Shown here piece by piece: positions 56,167-64,000 of a DNA stretch of 64,000 bases. A program made the position numbers and the translations under genes. Numbering within the stretch: position 1 is the stretch's first letter; each line of letters starts with the position of its first letter. The stretch spans positions 62,001-126,000 of the forward strand of contig BCKL01000039.1 in assembly GCA_001600635.1 (NCBI GenBank), written 5' to 3'. This DNA comes from Leucosporidium creatinivorum (lineage: Eukaryota; Basidiomycota; Microbotryomycetes; Leucosporidiales; Leucosporidiaceae). Under the pieces are notes generated by a model. The model saw nothing but the letters and a program-made list of their open reading frames with translations. It was not told the DNA's origin and did not search any database.

Positions 56167-59100
56167 GGCTGTAGAGGTGCAGAAGCGAAGTGGTGCGATT
56201 TGGCGGAGGGCAAGAAGGGTCAAAGTCGCGTCGCGTCCAACTGAGCTGGCTTGATCTCCTGCCAATTCGTCGCTTTCTGCACCTCATCACCAGCGACGGA
56301 TCGAAACGACTCTTACCTTTCTACTCGACCGCGCTATATCGACACACTTACAGCGGCTCAGTCTCGCCGAGCACGAGCAGAGGTGGAGCTCAGGACTCGC
56401 TTGAGGGAGCTGAGGGTGGAGGGAAGACAGTAGCAGGGATCTGAGAAGAGGTGAGTGCTCCATGCGTGTGCTGTGTCCTCTCTCGCTGCTGGATGTGCTG
56501 GCACACAAGGCCTGATGGGCAGCAGAGCAGCAGGGCATCTCGCGTTGCTCTCGATCCGTTCGCCGGTCGCTGCAGTGGAGCTGTGGCGGGAGGGGACGGT
56601 AGAGTTCCGAGGCGGGGATGACATCAAAGCTTACGCAGTGCTCCCAGCGAGCTGAAGCGAACCCTGCGTCGAGCCGAGCTGCAGAGGCGAAGCGGGCGAC
56701 TCGCTCGTTCAGCAGCAGCTGGGCGGGGAGGGTTCGCTGTAGATCTCGCCGCAGGTCTGTCACTGGCTGTTGACCTACGCTCTTACGTCAAGTACCTGGG
56801 CTCCTGGTGTTGCGCCTGCCATCAGCCGAGCATGCTCCTGCCCAGCTTCCACTCCTTCGCTGTTCCCTGACCTTCCGAGTGGGGGACGGGTCTGCTGATG
56901 AGAGTAGTGGAGACCCCCAGAACGCTCAGCTGTAGGATGCCGGCAGGCAACCAGGTCGACCTCTTCATCGTCTCGGCACCACCTCGCTCGGCTTTCCCAG
57001 CGCCGAGCGGCTCTCGGACTCGCCTGTCGGTGTTCCTTCATCGCAGCTGGACTGTGAGGGAGCGCGTCGTACCAGCGCAGTTTTGATCCGCGTAGCGTGG
57101 ATGACATCGACGTGCCGCCTCTGCAGCCGATTGCAGCTGAGCTCCCTCTTGAGCGCTGAGCTTCTCCCGCCAGCGGTTGGGAGAGGCGGTCGCTTTTCCT
57201 CAAAGCGAGCGTTGCTGTACTGAGCAGATCCTTCGACCGCTGGTGTGTGATCTTGAACACTAGATCGCTCGCTTGGCGCTAGCTCTCGGTCGCCTCTTCG
57301 CAGTCAGAGCCTGTCTTCTGACCGAGGAGACGGGCGTGTGTGCTGATGGAAGTGGCTTGGAGTTGGCTATATGCATGAGTCGGTGCCAATCGCTCTACGT
57401 AGCGCTCGCAGAGACCTGCAGAAGCGGACGAACAACTTCGCCTGGACCAGCTAGCGCCGCCTCGCTCAGCTTCCGCCGGGTGGGGAAGGCTTGCTTGTCA
57501 TTGGAGATTTCCAATCGTCCGTTTGCACCTCTGCCGCGTGTCTCACTGAAGCAGAGGGCCCAGGACGGGGGTCGATGGCGGCTTGGTGGCCTCGTACTTC
57601 GCTCGGTTCTCCCTCGTCGTGGCAAGAGGGAGGCTGCCGGTATATGATACAAACTGAGGTTGCTCTCTGAGCCACACTTCCTGCCGGTGCTGAGGATGGG
57701 CGGAGACAACCGCTTGCCGCCGCCTCTCGGTGCCCTTCTCTCGACGCCGGAGCAGCTCTCGTCTCAGCCTTCCAGTCGCGTCACTCTCAGCCATGCTGTG
57801 AGCGAGTGCACTGTCTTGCTAGTCTTGCGACCGCAGCCCTTCTAGATTGCCGTGCAGGCCGTGCTTGGCTTCAGGTCGTTGCTGGCTGTTCGGAGCTGTA
57901 TTCTCGCGGGCCGGTCTTTGCGCTGAGCTTCATACCTCAACAAGCGAGGTGGGAGCACCTGCTCTGACCAGTCTCGATGGTCCGTATCCCTTCTCTCCTC
58001 CCCTGCGCCGCCCAGGTGGCTGCTGCCCGCCGGGAGCGGTCTGTTCGTCGTCTCGGAGCATTGCAGTGCTCGGCTCTCACACCTTGCGGTGATGGCTGAG
58101 GCTGCTCCTTCTCGAGTTCGTCTCGCGACCGTCTTAAGGCTCTGGGCGCAAGCTGTCCTGGCTCCTCAGCTCAGATCTCAAGGCAGCTGGCGGCTCGACC
58201 TGGCATCGCTTCTGTTCTTCTCGCCGAGAAAGGATGGAGCGGTTGTCAAGCAGAGTCAAGCCTGCGATCTCATCTCTGCTATGCTTGAGCCTTCGCTGCC
58301 TGTAGGCCTCAGTGAGGGTTCAGCTCTCTGCAGGCGGAGGAGCCCCCGTCCTGACACTTCGTCCCTTCGCCGAGCGAGGTCAGCCTCCCGCTTCAGCAGA
58401 GTGCGCCTGTGGCTGAGCTACAGGGGCGATCTACTGTACCAGGGAGTCTGACCTCTGCTTAGCTATGCATGTCTCTGTAGAATACAGAAGGCCTCCGCCG
58501 GAGCTAGCCGGAGTTGCCTCGAGCTCTCTTTGCGCCGAGATCTTGCTTCGGTGTCGAAGGGGCGCATGGTGCTATTGAGGCGAGCCAGGATCCCGGCTCA
58601 TATCAGCTCTTACTTGACCCTTCTTGCGCTGGCTGAGCCCAGAGGTACCCCTTCGCTCGGCGCAGCCCGCTGACGGCGCTCGCTGGTCTCTGCTGAGACT
58701 GGGGGCTTGCGATCTCGCGTGAGGTGGATCCGCCGGTACACCATACCAGTATTGCTTCACGTCCTCCCTCTCACCTATCTTGACCACCTTCCAACCATAG
58801 ACCGCCTTCTCCAACCTGGCCGAACCTGCCCTTCCTCTTGGCCCTTTCCGCCTTCACCCTTCTTTTTTCCTTCGTCCTCGTCACTGTCATTCCGCAGCGC
58901 GTATGAATTTCATCTCTGTTGATCTCAGTACTTGCGGCCGTACGCTGCTGCAACAATTCAGCTCCACTTGGCTCGCGGGAGACTTTGTCTCGCTCGGCGA
59001 GCAGATCTCTGGGGCTGTATGAGGATCTGACCCACCAAGTGGGACTCCTCGACTTTCCTCGACTTTTAGGAGTGCTCCCCACCTCTAAAAGACGAGCTCA

Positions 59101-59674
59101 CAGCGCCACAAAGCAGCCAAATGATCTTGCAGCGCTGCTCGGCGCAGACGAGAGATGGCAAGTTCGGCCTTTGCAGAGTGACGCTCAGGGGCTCGACGAG
59201 GATCGGGAATAGACAGCAGATGCATGCTTCACTCGCATACAGCCTCATCTCCCTTCGCGGACCGTCCTGCACCTCCTTCGTCTCCCTCGAGCATTGCGGA
59301 GTCGAGCTCCTCATCCAAGCTCCCCTCCTCCTCTCGCCAAGTTCGTCTCGCGAGCAACGGCGAACGCTTTGGTAAGGCGGTGATCCTCGAACAGCACCAT
59401 CTCCTGGGTAAACGCGCACCGCCGTGACTCGACTGATCCCAGCTCTATCGCGCTCCGCTAACCTTGGGACGCGAGCGCTCCGCCGAAGTGCTGCGGAAAG
59501 GGGCGAGGAGACGGCGCCGAGGGTACAAAACGCGAGAGTCGTACAGCTTTCCCTCTTGCACTTCACTTCAACACTTCGCTCGACTCCAACTCGACTTCTG
59601 TACCTCACCTATCAGCTCGACCGACACACCTCCTCTTCCTCCCTTCGCCAACGCCGAACCCTTCTCAATCGACC
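56167..59674. other. 3.5-kb gene-poor region with repeat copy 2
   Basis: The first part is the RFC3 promoter side. Repeat copy 2 covers about 56600-58400. The part from 58450 to 59674 has open frames without family resemblance; its end is the pyrimidine-rich leader of the first RTA1 gene. Nothing else could be supported. Confidence 0.55.
56600..58400 (-). repeat. Unclassified 1.9-kb repeat, copy 2 (inverted partner 41.6-43.5 kb)
   Basis: On the minus strand it follows copy 1 in the same order. It keeps a longer open piece than copy 1 in the middle, MAESDATGRLRRELLRRREK, running about 80 codons to GPLLQ. It is otherwise broken. No transposition enzyme or boundary repeats were recognised. Confidence 0.7.
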
Positions 59675-61134
59675 ATGTCCTCCAACCCTCCCCTCGACCG
59701 TCTTGGAAGGCCTAAGCAAAACCCTTACGACCGCTATGTACCCAGTCTAGCTATGGTAAGCTCTTACAGCATTACACGCTCGAGATTCGGCCTCGCTGAC
59801 CACCTCCCTCGCCGACTGCATCGCTGCTCCCTCCTCTCCATTCATCTCCGTCGCTACTACTCAATAACAGGGCGTAATCTTCATCCTCATCTTCTCTGGA
59901 TCTACTTTGCTGCACCTGCTCCAAATCTTCGTGTTCCGCCGACCGGGCAACGTCAAGAAGTCGATGAAGTGGATGGTCGTCTTCCCCATCTGCGGTTTTG
60001 GTAAGTAGTAGCTGCAACTACACCTCCCCTTTGCAGTAGACGCTCACCGTAGACCGAAAGCTGACCTCTCTCGCCCTCACAGTCGAGATCATCGGCTGGG
60101 GTGGTCGACTGTGGTCGCATTTTAGCATCTTTTCAGACGGCTATTTGATGCAGATCTGCTGCTTGACGATTGCCCCCACCTTCATCTCGGCCGGTCTGTA
60201 AGTGATTCAGCTCGCTTGGGCTTTCTTTCCCTTCCGCCGAGCTCGGCGTTGCTGTCTTTCACCTGTCTTCGGCGCTGACCTTGCTGCACCTTCATCTTTT
60301 TCCATCACCTCCGAACATGATCTCGCACTCCTTCTATCCATAGCTACATGCTCCTGGGCGTGCTCATCCAGCGCATCTCCCCCTCGACCTCCCCCCTCTC
60401 CTCCAAAGTCTTCAAGATCATCTTCATTATCGCCGACGTGATCTCGCTTGTCATCCAGGCCGCTGGAGGAGGTATGGCAGCCACCGCTCAGACGCATTCG
60501 GGTAGCCAGACTGGTGGTCGGTGAGTTTGCTTCACGACATCCAGCGCCGAGCGCCGAGCTGACTTATATCCCACCGTCACAGCATCATGCTCGTCGGAAT
60601 CGCCTTCCAGCTCATCATCATGTGCATCTACGTCATGTACTTCATCTACTGGGCCCTTCGCTCTCGTCCTCAACTCGAGCAGGCCGCCAATTCGCTCCCG
60701 GCGGCGAAGGCATTCGCAAGACGGTCATCGGCATGGCCATCTGCAGTCTCATGATCATCATTCGAGGATTCTACCGTAGTGCGGAGCTCGGCGATGGCTT
60801 CGATGGAGCAATTGCTGTGAGTTCGAGGCTCCACTCGAGGCGGCAGCGCCGAGCTGGGCGAGCGCCGAGCTGATCTTCTCGTCTCTCAAACAGACCAACC
60901 AGATGCTCTTCCTACTCGACGCCATCCCCGTCGCCATTGCCATGTGGTCCATCAAGTGAGCATACACTCTTGAAACCAAGCAGTCTGTAGCTCGTCGATA
61001 GCTCACCTTCTCGCTTTCTCCTCTCCCTTCACAGCATCTTCCCTCCCACCAAGCACCTCGCCTGTCCCGAGGGCATGAACTCTTCTCCCAGTCAAGACTC
61101 GGTGTTGGAGATGAAGGGTGGTAGCAGGGCTTAG
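59675..61134 (+). CDS. RTA1-like seven-TM lipid exporter family protein, paralog 1 (apparent frameshift)
   Basis: Fungal RTA1/RTM1/RSB1-type membrane protein, a family tied to drug or sphingoid-base resistance. The protein starts MSSNPPLDRLGRPKQNPYDR. Membrane segments include GVIFILIFSGSTLLHLLQIF, SMKWMVVFPICGFVEIIGWG and LMQICCLTIAPTFISAGLY. The next are FKIIFIIADVISLVIQAAGG and GIAFQLIIMCIYVMYFIYWA. The expected next segment, IGMAICSLMIIIRGFYRSAE, is in another frame. Continuity is lost between about 60680 and 60710, consistent with one missing base near CTCCCGGCGGCG. The rest is normal: TNQMLFLLDAIPVAIAMWSI, then IFPPTKHLACPEG to the stop at 61134. This may be a sequencing error or a real broken gene. 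A 46-nt intron would restore frame but would delete a helix. Confidence 0.8.
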
Positions 61135-61807
61135 AGGACATGGTTCTCGGTCAACAGCTTCGGCGTGAGCGGCGCCAGTGACGGCCAACGTGGCCCCCCT
61201 TCTCACCTTTACCCCCTCTGTAGCTACACATCAGGAGACACAAATCTAGACATGCACTTGAGCTCCTTCGAACCCCCAGACCTCATTAAGTGGAGCAAGT
61301 CGCTCGGCTTCGCCTGCTCGGCTCACTTCTCGGCGGCCAAGTATCTACTGCTGATCCAAGCATGCCATGTTGGCTAGCAGCGCAGTACTTTAATGAAAAG
61401 ATGGGGATCTCTCGTAAGTGACCGCATCCCTCTCTTGGGAGCCCTTCGAGCGAGCACCCTGCGCTTTCACGAGCTGCCGACTCAGCGCCGAACAGGCGTC
61501 GTCGGCTGCAGGGGCTTCGACAGCAGGGAGTCGGGATATACGAGGAGACATAGCTCGAAAATGCACTGCAAGATACGGAGCGCAAGCTGCTGTACCGCCC
61601 CCGCTGCAGAACTCTGGTAGCGCTCCGAGCGAGTCTCAGGGCGCGTTTCCTGGGGAAGAGCGGAGCGGTGGGTTTGGCTGACGAGTCGCGAAGGCAGAGA
61701 CGTTCGAGGGTTGTTTTCCTTCAACTCACTCGTCTGCTTGCTTGCCTGCACCTCGCCCCTCTCGCCTCGCCTACAGTACACTCCTACAGCCTAGAAACTC
61801 TTGCCGG
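61135..61807. other. Spacer between the two RTA1 genes
   Basis: No gene recognised. It contains the 3' flank of paralog 1 and the promoter and pyrimidine-rich leader of paralog 2. Confidence 0.45.
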
Positions 61808-63376
61808 ATGTCTGGCGCACCTCCCATCGACCCGAGGACAGGTTTGCCCGCGTTGAACCCTTATGGAGAATACACGCCTTCGCTGCCTACCGTGAGTCGA
61901 GGTCTTCTTGTTATGAGGTTGCAGTGAACTCTGCACTGCACTCTGCTGCTCCACAGCAGGTGCAGCTCCGCCGGCTCCCCCCTGCTCGGCGATTCCGTCA
62001 AGCCTTGGCGCAGCGACGTCGCGCAGACAGGTATCGGTTACAAAAGCTCGGCAGCTCGACAATCAGCAGAAACAGTAGCACTTGTAGCGTGAATCAGAAT
62101 ATGTGCTGACCCTCTCCCTCAACTTTTGCAGGCGGCCGTCTTCATCGCCATCTTCTCCCTCTCGAGCCTGGTCTACCTGTACCAGATCCTCCGGCCGAAG
62201 CCTAAGCGGTATCTGTGGATGCTCGTGTTCCCCATTTGTGGCCTCAGTGAGTACATTGAAGCATCGCTAGATCGCCAGAACTGACCTCTCGGCGTTGCCT
62301 CGCAGTTGAGATCATTGGATGGGCCGGACGCCTTTGGTCGCACTTCAACGTATACTCACAAGGAGCGGGAGGATTTATGATGCAGATCTGCTGCTTAAGT
62401 GAGTCGGTTGTCCCTATTGAGCTGCGGACCGAACTAACTCACGCTCTCCCTCATAGCCATCGCGCCGACCTTCATCTCGGCGGGCCTGTGAGTGCCGATG
62501 CCCTGCTGTATGGTGCTCCAAGCTGACCCTGACTCTTCCCGTTTTGTAGCTACATGCTCCTCGGTGTTCTCATCCAGCGTATCGCGCCTCATCATTCCTT
62601 CCTCTCCGGCAAATGGTTCAAAATCTCCTTCCTCGTCGCCGACATCCTCTCGCTGGTGATCCAAGCCATCGGAGGAGGGACTGCTGCATCCGCTACTACC
62701 GCTCACGGAACTGAGACCGGTGGAAAGTGAGCCCTCGCTACCACTGTCGCATCTCTTGTCTTCCCCGAGCTGACCCACGACGCGCTTCGCAGGATCATGC
62801 TCGGCGGTATCGCCTTCCAACTCGCCGTGATGATCTGCTACGTCGTCTATGGAGCGATCTGGGCCTTGAAGAGCCGTACCGAGCTTCGGGGAACCATCCT
62901 CAGCGTTGACGGCGGACAGGGCATCTTGAAGGCAATGATTGGCATGGCTCTCTGCTCGCTGTTCATCATCATCCGTGGCTTCTACCGCTGTGTGGAGCTC
63001 GGTGATGGGTTCAAGGGATCGATTGCTGTGAGTTTTATCGCTTACAAGCGCTCGACTGGAACCTCGGCGCTAACCTGCCGCCTCTCCCGCAGACCAACGA
63101 GCCTCTCTTCCTCCTCGACGCCATCCCTGTCGCCCTCGCGATGATTTCGCTCAAGTGAGCATTGGCTGAGCCCAGTCTACGCCGCAATCGCTGACTCTCC
63201 TTCGCTCTCCCAGCGTTCTCCCTCCCATCCCAAACCTTCGCTGCCTCGGCAACCTCGGTCTTCCCTCTCACTGTCGTGCCAGCAAGGACAGCGCCGGTCT
63301 CAGCATGCAGAACAGCCAAGCCGAGCGTTCCGGCTCGCCCACTACGCTCGTCGGCGCTGGTCTCAGCAAGAAGTAG
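61808..63376 (+). CDS. RTA1-like seven-TM lipid exporter family protein, paralog 2
   Basis: Intact tandem relative of the upstream gene. The protein starts MSGAPPIDPRTGLPALNPYG. After an intron of about 240 nt come AAVFIAIFSLSSLVYLYQIL, RYLWMLVFPICGLIEIIGWA and GRLWSHFNVYSQGAGGFMMQ. ICCLTIAPTFISAGLYMLLG follows. Next are WFKISFLVADILSLVIQAIG, IMLGGIAFQLAVMICYVVYG and AMIGMALCSLFIIIRGFYRC. The last segment is TNEPLFLLDAIPVALAMISL, then NVLPPIPNLRCLGNLG and a Ser-rich tail ending LVGAGLSKK. All seven helices and family motifs (GWAGRLWSHF, RGFYR-ELGDGF) are present in one reading. It matches paralog 1 exon by exon, so the pair arose by tandem duplication. The transported lipid is unknown. Confidence 0.9.
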
Positions 63377-64000
63377 AACTGGAAAGTGCACGGACAATAT
63401 TATAGCATTATTATAGACCCTCTAGAATGTATCTACACCAGCAGTCTTGTCGGTTAAGGCAGCGATACGTCGCCAATGCTAAGCCAGCAAGCTCGGCGCT
63501 CGGAAAAGGGGCTCGGTGAGGTGCACGACAGCTGCAACTACGATTCACCGCTGTACTCCAGCACGCTTGGCCGTCTTGATGTGCAATCCTGCAGCTCTGC
63601 GGGACGAGAATGGCCTTCGATCTCGTCTTCGGCCATCGCTCTCAGCCTTCGCCGACGCCGAGCTCTCAGATTTAGCCTTCGTCACGTCTCCGCCGAACGG
63701 ATTACCATCGAGTAGGGCAGTCGTAGGCGGAAGCTGGGAATCGAGAGCGTGTCTCGCTCGGTGATATCGTGCTACAGCAACCTGCTCGGCGAGGGGGCGC
63801 CGACAGAAAACATGTTTTTTTTTGGTTTGCTGCTTCGCGCGGGCTAGCAACTTACGGGAAGCATGTAGGAGAGTCCTAGTGATGTAGTAGCATCGCCCTG
63901 CAGCTTCCCGATCCTCGGAGAGCTTTCGCAAAGCCAAGACGGAAAGCCCTGCCCTATCGCCGACCGGGCTCGCGCTTCGGTGAGAGCTTTGGCTCGCGGC
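63377..64000. other. Right edge, no gene recognised
   Basis: The RTA1 3' flank with an A/T-rich part near 63395-63425 that may hold the polyadenylation region. Open frames beyond it lack family resemblance. A gene continuing past the window edge cannot be excluded. Confidence 0.4.

Noticed and set aside
59066-59608. 180-codon minus-strand frame upstream of the first RTA1 gene
   Set aside because: No recognisable domain, odd composition and no splice signals. It lies in the promoter region of a better-supported gene.
60640-60690. 46-nt intron to explain the RTA1 frame change
   Set aside because: The donor GTACTT and acceptor GAGCAG exist, but removing the segment deletes a conserved membrane helix that paralog 2 keeps as exon.

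Overview
The window looks like nuclear DNA of a basidiomycete yeast or related fungus. It is GC-rich. Most genes are cut by many short introns (about 45-100 nt) with GTRNGT donors and CTGAC/CTAAC-type branch sites. The recognisable proteins are typical fungal ones: a divergent PDX1/PDX2 pair, Ran, CAF1, Cdc7, RFC3, a Zn2Cys6 factor and RTA1 transporters. A red-yeast relative (Pucciniomycotina) is my guess from gene style only. No rRNA, tRNA or CRISPR was found. A few N bases lie at 1702-1780.

Layout. 0.5-5.4 kb: vitamin B6 synthase pair (PDX1 -, PDX2 +) and a DUF1992/DNAJC28-like gene. 5.6-12.6 kb: three minus-strand RING/TRAF-type zinc-finger genes (A, B, H) and a long gene-poor stretch. 12.9-17.5 kb: a membrane-anchored deubiquitinase (-) divergent from Ran (+). 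18.4-22.9 kb: three more RING/zinc-finger genes on the plus strand (C, D, E). 23.1-30.9 kb: Sec14-like protein (-), CAF1 deadenylase (+), Zn2Cys6 regulator (+). 31.1-35.2 kb: a diverged copy of 7.0-11.1 kb carrying a second copy of gene B (B'). 35.6-40.9 kb: a large RhoGEF. 41-44.4 kb: decayed repeat DNA. 44.4-51.2 kb: WBP2-like protein (-), Cdc7 kinase (+), O-fucosyltransferase-like protein (+). 51.5-54.2 kb: a divergent pair of further RING/zinc-finger genes (F -, G +). 54.4-56.2 kb: RFC3 (-). 56.6-58.4 kb: an inverted second copy of the repeat at 41.6-43.5 kb. 59.7-63.4 kb: two tandem RTA1 membrane proteins.

The main discovery candidate is the nine-member RING + TRAF-type zinc-finger family. 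Members share a CPRGG-x-x-CGG signature, the same intron positions and a common 5' leader. In seven of nine the start codon is split by an intron (A^TG). The window also carries an over-abundant GC-rich motif (CGCCGAG and its 12-bp palindrome CTCGGCGCCGAG), mostly in introns and intergenic DNA. Intron boundaries were read by eye from splice signals and protein continuity, so exact exon ends are approximate unless stated.
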